5,509 bases of DNA from an uncultured Collinsella sp. (GTDB lineage Bacteria > Actinomycetota > Coriobacteriia > Coriobacteriales > Coriobacteriaceae). The translations under genes were made by a program, and so were the position numbers. The stretch is taken from contig CALJNY010000250.1 in assembly GCA_937981515.1 (NCBI GenBank), forward strand, positions 1-5,509. The letters are read 5' to 3'. This document shows positions 1-4,548 of this stretch, piece by piece. Within the stretch, counting starts at the first letter, position 1; each line of letters starts with the position of its first letter. The notes beneath the pieces were generated by a model. That model saw only the letters and a program-made list of their open reading frames with translations, was not told where the DNA came from and did no database searches.

Positions 1-105
1 CAGGAAGCTTGGATACGCCTAGGCGCGGTCCAAGAAATCGTCCGCACCCCCAAGTGTGAGAAAATTCAATCACCGAAGAGGCGATTGCCTCGGAAGTTTC
101 AGACC

Positions 106-129
106 GGCGAGGCACGCACCTCGCCATTT
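106..129 (+). terminator. Probable rho-independent terminator of an upstream gene
   Basis: A perfect 7-bp stem GGCGAGG/CCTCGCC (106-112/119-125) with a 6-base loop is followed by ATTTTGT. The stem is GC-rich and the T tract short, so it is a moderate-strength terminator on the + strand. It implies that a + strand gene ends just upstream, at or before about position 60, most of which lies outside the window. The opposite strand has no T tract after the hairpin. Confidence 0.55.
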
Positions 130-303
130 TGTACCTCATTGGGAATCGAAATAGCTCGCTGGCTGGCGTAAAGCGAACTCACGGTGATATAGTTCCGACT
201 AAAGCAAGGCTGACTTGGGATGGATTAAGCTGGGTTCCCGAATGAGAGTAGGTCTTTTGGACCGAGAATTCCTTTGCTCCTGGGGTCATGCCTCGCTGCT
301 GTC

Positions 304-342
304 TGTGCATCGATGCAACTAGTTGGACCGATATGATGCACA
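304..342. promoter_or_regulatory. Candidate operator: TGCATC/GATGCA half-sites around a possible -10
   Basis: The 12-bp perfect palindrome TGCATCGATGCA (306-317) is followed by another GATGCACA at 335-342, which pairs with TGTGCATC at 304-311. A TATGAT (332-337) overlaps the last half-site and could be a -10 box, but no good -35 sits at the right distance. It lies about 100 bases before the first gene of the DUF6978/DUF1828 pair, so an operator for that pair is possible. This is an inference from spacing and symmetry only. Confidence 0.25.
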
Positions 343-441
343 CATAATGAACGAAGCACCTAAAAGTAACGCTACCCCTATATCTTCGAATTTCTGTCCC
401 ATCGAGCATTTACCATAAGGTGAGATTATTCGGCAATTGTC

Positions 442-963
442 GTGAGGATTGGAACTGCTGTGAACACCTTCACCTGGAACGACATGAATTCAACTGCCCG
501 CGAATACATCTTGATGTCCAAAGATGTGCGCGATATGCAATATCGTAAACAATGGCCTGCGCCTGGAGATAAAACGCTAATCGAACTCGTTGCCAGCGAG
601 AATAAAGCCCTTAAGTTCTATCTTGATCTCACTGAGAATAAAAGAAGTTCATCCTTAATCCTTGGACTTTCTGCTGACAGAAAAAGCACCATGCAGACAC
701 GCGTGTCAGATCGTCCATTGATTCGTCTCGACTATAGTGATAACCCAGAGGTCCTTCGTCATAGGAATCCGGACGGATCGCTGATCGTTGGTACCCATGT
801 TCATTTTGATTTAGATGGATACGGTGCCAAATGGGCTTGTGGCATTCCGGGTCAGAATATTCTTAAACCCAAGAGCTACGATTTTGCATCGCTCTTTTGG
901 TCATTTCAGGAAACTTGTAATATTACAGACAAGCTTAAAGTAGAGCTATCTTTGGGGGTGTGA
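442..963 (+). CDS. DUF6978-like protein, first gene of a two-gene cassette
   Basis: This 173-aa protein of unknown biochemical function resembles the DUF6978 family. The recognisable core lies in the second half: RLDY (residues 95-98), HRNPDG (107-112) and THVHFDLDGYGAKWA (118-132), with an invariant-looking HxH (119/121) and a W at 131. I see no signal peptide or membrane segment, so it is probably cytoplasmic. The start is GTG; a GTG at 460 is an alternative, with GGA 6 bases before it, and neither has a strong Shine-Dalgarno. The stop is one base before the ATG of the next gene, so the two are almost certainly co-transcribed. Codon use is AT-richer than in the genes at the right end of the window, in line with horizontal acquisition. 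In my knowledge DUF6978 genes often sit beside DUF1828 genes in prophages and islands, which matches this layout. The family call is from memory of its motifs. Confidence 0.72.
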   Translation: MRIGTAVNTFTWNDMNSTAREYILMSKDVRDMQYRKQWPAPGDKTLIELVASENKALKFYLDLTENKRSSSLILGLSADRKSTMQTRVSDRPLIRLDYSDNPEVLRHRNPDGSLIVGTHVHFDLDGYGAKWACGIPGQNILKPKSYDFASLFWSFQETCNITDKLKVELSLGV

Positions 964-964
964 G

Positions 965-1741
965 ATGAATGTAGAACAGGCTCGGGGCTTTATTAGCGCG
1001 TACGCCAAGTTCGTAGAAGCAAATATGGTGCCGGTCCAGCAAGGTAATGGTGTCTGCATCTCCACGCCCATGCTCAATCGAAACAACGATTGCATGCGGG
1101 TATACCTTGGCGACGACCCTGCTGGTGGCTATGTCATTTCAGATCTTGGCGAAACCATCAATGATCTTGAATTATCTGGATTCTTCATGAAAGGGCAGCG
1201 AATCGACAAGCTGAATTCGATTCTATCCGGCTTTTCCGTAAAGGTAAAAGATGGCGAACTGTGCATGACGGCTTCTGCAACGGATCTTCCCATGAAGATG
1301 AATATGCTTCTCCAAGCTATGGCCTCAGTTGATGATATGTTTTTGCTATCTCAAAGCAGCGTGAGAAACCTCTTCACTGAAGACGTCGGCAATTGGCTGC
1401 TCGAAAATGAAATCCCTTATGTACTCGGGCCGTCCTTCCAGGGCCGGTCCGGACTTTCGTTTAAATTTGACTATGCAATCGGCAAAAATAAAAGAAGGCC
1501 CATGCGCCTAATTAAAACGGTAAATAATCCAGGTAAGCAGGGAATTCAAAACGCGCTATTTGGATGGGAAGACATTAAGTCGGCACGCAACGATTGCGAA
1601 GGAGTTGTATTTCTAAACTCCACCAACACTAAAGATGGTGTTGTCCCACCCGAGTCTATCGAAGCTTGCAAAAACTACGGACTTACACCAATTATTTGGG
1701 GCGTCGATCAGGACTCCTATGTTCCCATGCTAGCTGCGTAG
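965..1741 (+). CDS. DUF1828/DUF1829 domain protein
   Basis: This 258-aa protein has two domains. The N-terminal part (about residues 25-118) fits DUF1828: STPMLNRNNDCMRVYL (33-48), then GGYVISDLGETINDLELSGF (54-73). The C-terminal part (about 138-245) fits DUF1829: FDYAI (168-172), RLIKTVNNPGKQ (181-192), FGWEDIKSAR (199-208) and VVFLNS (214-219). The FD...RLIK spacing is loosely reminiscent of a PD-(D/E)xK nuclease core, but I cannot establish a fold. Function is unknown. The ATG is one base after the upstream stop, with a G-rich stretch (GGGGGTGTGAG, 954-964) as the likely ribosome binding site. The tight coupling suggests that the two proteins act together, for example as a complex or an effector/inhibitor pair. 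No clear terminator follows. Base composition is AT-rich relative to the right flank. Confidence 0.75.
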   Translation: MNVEQARGFISAYAKFVEANMVPVQQGNGVCISTPMLNRNNDCMRVYLGDDPAGGYVISDLGETINDLELSGFFMKGQRIDKLNSILSGFSVKVKDGELCMTASATDLPMKMNMLLQAMASVDDMFLLSQSSVRNLFTEDVGNWLLENEIPYVLGPSFQGRSGLSFKFDYAIGKNKRRPMRLIKTVNNPGKQGIQNALFGWEDIKSARNDCEGVVFLNSTNTKDGVVPPESIEACKNYGLTPIIWGVDQDSYVPMLAA

Positions 1742-1845
1742 TCGGACTAGTTAGGAACGTTTTACAGATACGGATTCACTCGCATAACCTTGGTACATCT
1801 AAGCTCTCCTTGTGCCGCCTCTCATTAATTTATATGCTTGTCTAA

Positions 1846-1948
1846 GATTTTGGTCGTAAGGCGCGACCAACGGAATCAAAAGAAAGCCTACCGAGAAGAT
1901 TTTGTCGCAGGGCACGACCAACGCAATCAAAATAATGCCCACCGAGAA
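1846..1948. repeat. Two imperfect tandem ~51-nt repeats
   Basis: Unit 1 (1846-1897, 52 nt) and unit 2 (1898-1948, 51 nt) abut head to tail. Both begin GATTTTG, contain CGACCAACG, then AATCAAAA, and end with ACCGAGAA. Unit 1 contains a 7-bp inverted repeat TTGGTCG/CGACCAA (1850-1856/1864-1870). In unit 2 the left arm has lost one G, which weakens the stem. Read on the - strand, the repeat is a 17-codon hydrophobic repeat (FSVGIILIALVVPCDK and FSVGFLLIPLVAPYDQ). That could be a gene remnant or coincidence. Confidence 0.8.
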
Positions 1949-1949
1949 T

Positions 1950-1978
1950 ACGCCTTCGGCCGCTTTGGTTGAAGGCGT
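1950..1978. other. 8-bp perfect stem-loop
   Basis: ACGCCTTC (1950-1957) pairs perfectly with GAAGGCGT (1971-1978) across a 13-base loop. It directly follows the tandem repeats. Neither strand has a T tract after the stem, so it is not a typical terminator. It could be a structured RNA element, a recombination scar or part of the repeat array. Confidence 0.5.
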
Positions 1979-2092
1979 CTCTAATTTGGAGCGACATCGA
2001 CAGAACCTGCGCAGATGAGGGCAAAACGAGTTTTTTTCTGCTGGAACCAGCACATCTGGAACCTAAATGTCACAGCCCAAACTCCTAATTTC

Positions 2093-2214
2093 CGGAAGTG
2101 CAGCGAAAAATTGGAACCCGCCGAGCACTACGCGATATTTGGCAACAAAACTTTAGGTCGCGAAAGCGCAAAGCCGGGGTCTGGTTGGTGGATCTCGGTT
2201 TTCCCCGCACTTCC
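2093..2214. repeat. ~122-bp inverted-repeat-bounded element, copy 1
   Basis: It begins CGGAAGTGCAGCGAAAA and ends TTTTCCCCGCACTTCC, which reads GGAAGTGCGGGGAAAA on the other strand. The two ends are thus imperfect terminal inverted repeats. The interior aligns partly with copy 2 (2227-2351), including GGAACC and CCGA followed by CAC near the left end and an AAAC...AGGT stretch in the middle. No transposase is present. It may be a non-autonomous, MITE-like or REP-like element, or a structured RNA or DNA motif. Confidence 0.6.
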
Positions 2215-2226
2215 ATTAACACAAAA

Positions 2227-2351
2227 CGGAAGTATGCGGCAAATTTCGGAACCGCCGACCACACCGCTCTTTTCACGCCATGAAACCGCAGGTAGAGGCA
2301 TTGGCGAGCTCCAGCATGGTCAGCAAGTCTGAATTTTGCCGCATACTTCCG
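2227..2351. repeat. ~125-bp inverted-repeat-bounded element, copy 2
   Basis: Its ends are a perfect 17-bp inverted repeat, CGGAAGTATGCGGCAAA (2227-2243) with its reverse complement at 2335-2351. It lies in the same orientation as copy 1, 12 bases downstream, and has nearly the same length. Where copy 1 has GGAAGTGC in both arms, copy 2 has GGAAGTATGC in both arms, so the arms have changed together. That favours a maintained paired structure or gene conversion between arms. It lies about 70 bases upstream of the toxin-antitoxin operator and carries no gene. Confidence 0.7.
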
Positions 2352-2423
2352 GACTCTGAGAGTCTTAGAAGCCAGTATTGAATTCAAACTCCGTTCCATA
2401 CACTCTCATGGTTTTTGAATACA

Positions 2424-2470
2424 GGTATCGCCCTAGCGATAGTGTGTTATACTATCGCTAGGGCGATACC
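2424..2470. promoter_or_regulatory. Perfect 20-bp inverted repeat operator, two TATCGC-N4-GCGATA sites
   Basis: The left arm (2424-2443) and right arm (2451-2470) are exact reverse complements, separated by 7 bases (GTGTTAT). Each arm contains its own dyad TATCGC-N4-GCGATA (2426-2441 and 2453-2468), the size expected for one dimer of an Xre-type HTH protein, with centres 27 bp apart. The structure sits over the promoter of the DUF3990 operon, 15 bases before its start codon. By analogy with toxin-antitoxin autoregulation, the HTH protein encoded by the second gene is the obvious candidate to bind here. The symmetry is seen directly; the binder is inferred. Confidence 0.85.
2445..2453 (+). promoter_or_regulatory. 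Extended -10 promoter of the DUF3990 operon
   Basis: TGTTATACT fits an extended -10 element (TGnTATAAT-like) and lies between the two operator dyads, touching the right one. The -35 position would fall in the left arm and has no good consensus, which is common for extended -10 promoters. Transcription would start near 2460 and give a leader of about 26 bases. An alternative pair is TTGAAT (2415-2420) with GATAGT (2438-2443), spaced by 17 bases. In either case a bound repressor would block polymerase. Confidence 0.6.
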
Positions 2471-2485
2471 CGTTAGGAGACTCGC

Positions 2486-3154
2486 GTGGAACTGTGGCAT
2501 GGTTCTCAGAAAATTATTGAGACTCCTCAGCTTGGCCTGGGGAAAGTCCATAACGACTATGGACAGGGATTCTATTGCACAGAGAGCCTCGACCTTGCAA
2601 GGGAATGGGCATGCTCTAGGGACGCAGACGGCTTTGCAAATCGATATGAACTCGACATGGCCGATCTCAAGGTACTCGACCTGCTATCGCCGCAATATTC
2701 AGTTCTGCATTGGATAGCGTTGCTTGTAGAGCATCGTTCATTCCGAAAGGACACCGCCTTCGCTGTGGGGGCATGCGAATACCTTCGCGATCATTTTTTG
2801 CCTGATGCTAACGCTTACGATGTGATTAGAGGGTGGCGTGCGGATGACTCGTATTTCAGCTATGCCAGGGCGTTTGTAAACAATACGATCACCATTGATC
2901 AGCTCGGTCGAGCGATGAGGCTCGGCAACCTTGGAGAACAGATTGTGCTCAAAAGCGAACGTGCGTTTAAGAACATTCGTTTTGCTGGATTTGAACGTGC
3001 ACCACAAGCTCTATATGCCCCATTGGCCAAGGACCGAGATGAGTTGGCAAGGGCGCAGTATCGGGAATTGCTTACCGAAAACCCGTTTGAGGGAATTCGT
3101 ATCGTCGATATCGTTCGAGAGGGGATGACAGAAAATGACCCACGCCTACAGTGA
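2486..3154 (+). CDS. DUF3990 family protein, probable ADP-ribosyltransferase-like toxin
   Basis: This 222-aa protein matches DUF3990, a family I recall being placed in the ADP-ribosyltransferase superfamily, which uses NAD+ to modify a target. Visible motifs in order are LWHGS (residues 3-7, candidate NAD-binding His5), DYGQGFYCTE (24-33, candidate Tyr30 or Phe29 in the second ART motif), YDVIRGWRADD (111-121), and LGEQIVLKSERAF (149-161), where E151/Q152 occupies the usual third catalytic position. I see no signal peptide or transmembrane segment, so action in the cytoplasm is likely. The start is GTG with AGGAGA (2475-2480) five bases upstream. It is first in the operon, directly behind the palindromic operator, and its end overlaps the next gene by 20 bases. 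Coupling to an HTH gene is the usual arrangement for a toxin with its antitoxin. Target and activity are unknown. The family call is firm and the toxin role is inferred from context. Confidence 0.82.
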   Translation: MELWHGSQKIIETPQLGLGKVHNDYGQGFYCTESLDLAREWACSRDADGFANRYELDMADLKVLDLLSPQYSVLHWIALLVEHRSFRKDTAFAVGACEYLRDHFLPDANAYDVIRGWRADDSYFSYARAFVNNTITIDQLGRAMRLGNLGEQIVLKSERAFKNIRFAGFERAPQALYAPLAKDRDELARAQYRELLTENPFEGIRIVDIVREGMTENDPRLQ

Positions 3155-3824
3155 GATGTATCTCGAGGATGCCATGAGAACGCTGGGCGAGGCAGTCGAT
3201 TTCGCCCTCTGCGACCAAGGGCTGAGTCCTGTCGAACTAACGACAATCCTATTGAATTCTGTCGAGATGAGGCAATTCGAGCGTGGTGTGGCGCGCGTTG
3301 TCTGCGGCATGTCGGGTGACGAACTTGCACGTGAAATAATTGCTAGTGCAGGACTGAAACCCGCGGAATGTAGGGAGAGCTATCCGCTTGATCGTTCCTC
3401 GCAATACTGGGCGGGCTGGGTTTTGGCTTATTCGCAATGGGCGAGCAGCTTGAACTTTAACGAGCTCTTTGAAGTCGCCCCGCTTGATTGGATTATCGGT
3501 TCGTATTCCCCGCTTCACGAGGCGTCGGAAGATACATTCGCAGAGATTGTCATCGATAAATGGAACGAAGCCCAGGCAGACAAAAAGGGCCTCAAAGCGG
3601 CACGAAAGGCGGCCGGCCTAACGCAAAAACAGCTGGCCGCCCAATCGGGGGTTAAACTTCGCGCTATACAGCTCTACGAACAGAATCAGCTGGATTTGCG
3701 CCGCGCCTCGGTCTCTTCGGCATTGGCGCTCGCAAACACCCTAAGCTGCGCCATCGAAGACCTCGTCTGGCAACCGATCGCCCTGGAGTACGACTCGCGG
3801 GCTATTCCGTCCGAAAGGCTATAG
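3135..3824 (+). CDS. Xre-type HTH protein with long N-terminal domain, probable antitoxin and repressor
   Basis: The 229-aa protein has a C-terminal Xre/Cro-type helix-turn-helix at about residues 152-211: KAARKAAGLTQKQLAAQSGV, then RAIQLYEQ and ANTLSCAIEDLV. The first 140 residues form a separate domain with MYLEDAMRTLGEAVDFAL (8-25), GMSGDELAREI (58-68) and DRSSQYWAGWVLAYSQW (86-102). I recall this combination in HTH genes beside DUF3990 genes in gut bacteria. The N-terminal domain probably binds the DUF3990 protein, while the HTH binds the double operator at 2424-2470. The gene overlaps its upstream neighbour by 20 bases, which implies translational coupling. GAGGGG (3118-3123) is a rather distant ribosome binding site, and an in-frame ATG at 3156 is an alternative start. 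The antitoxin and repressor roles are inferred. Confidence 0.78.
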   Translation: MTHAYSEMYLEDAMRTLGEAVDFALCDQGLSPVELTTILLNSVEMRQFERGVARVVCGMSGDELAREIIASAGLKPAECRESYPLDRSSQYWAGWVLAYSQWASSLNFNELFEVAPLDWIIGSYSPLHEASEDTFAEIVIDKWNEAQADKKGLKAARKAAGLTQKQLAAQSGVKLRAIQLYEQNQLDLRRASVSSALALANTLSCAIEDLVWQPIALEYDSRAIPSERL

Positions 3825-3835
3825 AGGAGGCAGAC

Positions 3836-4021
3836 ATGTCTTGGAACTACGTTCAACAAGATGACGGAGCTGATTACGTTGCTCAAGAAGATCATTCATC
3901 TGCGCTCGAGGTTAATTCAGCATCACCGATTTTGCTTGACGGCGTCACGTCAATCGACGAAGCTATTCGGCAGACCATAGCGGGCATGCCCAACGCGCTC
4001 AGGCTCTTGGAGAACTCATGA
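3836..4021 (+). CDS. Small 61-aa protein, candidate antitoxin of the Doc protein
   Basis: I do not recognise this protein. It has an acidic N-terminal half (DDGADY, QEDH) and a C-terminal segment IDEAIRQTIAGMPNALRLLEN (from residue 40) that could form one amphipathic helix. It is a real gene on context: a very strong Shine-Dalgarno AGGAGG (3825-3830) lies five bases before the ATG, and its TGA overlaps the next ATG as ATGA. Position and size match a Phd-like partner placed directly before a doc gene, yet it shows no Phd/YefM N-terminal DNA-binding domain. The C-terminal LRLLEN resembles the Fic inhibitory motif (S/T)xxxE(G/N), except that Leu replaces Ser/Thr. A role in neutralising the Doc protein by its C-terminal helix is inference. 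It could instead be a cofactor or a truncated antitoxin whose DNA-binding function the upstream HTH protein now supplies. Confidence 0.6.
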   Translation: MSWNYVQQDDGADYVAQEDHSSALEVNSASPILLDGVTSIDEAIRQTIAGMPNALRLLENS

Positions 4022-4533
4022 TGGCGGCTATGCAGCGGAGCGCTCATCCGTTCGCGCCGCTCGTGCTCGATGACACCGGTTCGCTCGAAGCTATGGCCGC
4101 GGCCGTGATGCGCCTACACAGCACGCTGATGACGGTCGGGCGCTGCTATACAACCGACGCCACAGGCGACCGGGCCGCGCTTGAACTTGGACGCGTCGAG
4201 TCCGTGCTTGCGGGTGCATTCTGTACGATATTCGGTCAATCGCCGGCCGATCGCTTCGCAGACATCTTTGACCAGGTCACCTACGTGGCCGAGCACATGG
4301 TCAAGGACCACATCTTTGAAGACGGTAACAAACGAACCAGCCTTGTCTTTGCGTTGTCCGTCTTAAGGTTCGCAGGCACTCCGGTCATGCTGTCCGACAG
4401 TCCCGAGCCCAAAGACAACCAGTACTACGTCTGGATTCAAGACCTCGTATCCGGAAACCGCTCTCGCGCCGATCTCGCGGAAGAGCTTAGGCGCAATTAC
4501 GTTGTGTGTCACGACTGCGCTTCGCCCGTATAG
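4018..4533 (+). CDS. Doc/Fic family toxin with HxFxDGNKR motif
   Basis: This 171-aa protein carries the Fic-fold signature HIFEDGNKRTS at residues 98-108. Fic AMP-transferases have HxFx(D/E)GNGRxxR, whereas Doc toxins have Lys before the Arg (HxFxDxNKR). Lys105 therefore points to the Doc branch, whose P1 member phosphorylates EF-Tu and stops translation. His98 would be the catalytic base, with D102 and N104 for metal and phosphate contacts and R106 for the phosphates. Phage P1 Doc has about 126 residues; the extra length here is mainly an N-terminal extension of about 30 residues. The gene overlaps the 61-aa gene by 4 bases (ATGA), with GGAG (4009-4012) as ribosome binding site; ATG at 4021 is an alternative start. 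Its codon use is more GC-rich than that of the first genes of the window. The chemical activity here is inferred from the motif. Confidence 0.83.
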   Translation: MMAAMQRSAHPFAPLVLDDTGSLEAMAAAVMRLHSTLMTVGRCYTTDATGDRAALELGRVESVLAGAFCTIFGQSPADRFADIFDQVTYVAEHMVKDHIFEDGNKRTSLVFALSVLRFAGTPVMLSDSPEPKDNQYYVWIQDLVSGNRSRADLAEELRRNYVVCHDCASPV

Positions 4534-4548
4534 AATCAAACCATCCGC

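Larger units (their letters stand above)
1..441. other. Left intergenic stretch, no supported gene
   Basis: I see no gene with a credible start and ribosome binding site here. A + strand gene entering from the left could end at the TAG at 20-22 or the TGA at 57-59. A third frame stays open from base 1 to the TAA at 169-171, but it runs through the probable terminator at 106-129 and resembles no family I know. Other structure includes an inverted repeat CTTGGA/TCCAAG (8-13/29-34) around the palindrome CGCCTAGGCG (16-25), a small stem GAGGC-GATT-GCCTC (78-91), and the 12-bp palindrome TGCATCGATGCA (306-317). No tRNA or transposase signal is visible. Confidence 0.6.
1742..2423. other. Repeat-rich intergenic region without a supported gene
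   Basis: Open frames exist on both strands, but all cross repeats, lack ribosome binding sites and match nothing I know. The region contains two tandem ~51-nt repeats (1846-1948), a stem-loop (1950-1978), a short palindrome GCTGGAACCAGC (2040-2051) after a run of seven T, and two ~123-bp inverted-repeat-bounded elements (2093-2214, 2227-2351). Between 1742 and 1845 I see nothing beyond plain AT-rich sequence. The region separates the DUF6978/DUF1828 cassette from the toxin-antitoxin operon and looks like a landing zone for short repeats. Confidence 0.6.

Noticed and set aside
1..171. Open + frame from the left edge to TAA at 169-171 as the end of a gene
   Set aside because: It passes through a terminator-like hairpin, uses many uncommon codons (ATA, CTA, AGG, TCA) and resembles no family I know.
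179..409. 76-aa - strand open frame
   Set aside because: No ribosome binding site, unlikely composition, no recognisable domain; it lies over small palindromes of the intergenic region.
1846..1948. CRISPR array
   Set aside because: Only two abutting units without unique spacers; the whole unit is repeated.
2031..2052. Hairpin TGCTGG-AA-CCAGCA next to seven T as a terminator
   Set aside because: The T run precedes the stem on the + strand and becomes A on the - strand after the stem, so neither strand gives a terminator.
1799..2053. 84-aa - strand open frame over the tandem repeats
   Set aside because: Convincing start and ribosome binding site are missing and the repeat alone explains the hydrophobic pattern. 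Reported as a finding, not as a gene.
2085..2399. 104-aa - strand and 105-aa and 61-aa + strand open frames over the inverted-repeat elements
   Set aside because: They read through two copies of a noncoding repeat on opposite strands, with arginine-rich, low-information translations.
2899..3330. 143-aa - strand open frame
   Set aside because: Shadow of the DUF3990 and HTH genes, whose frames carry family motifs and ribosome binding sites.
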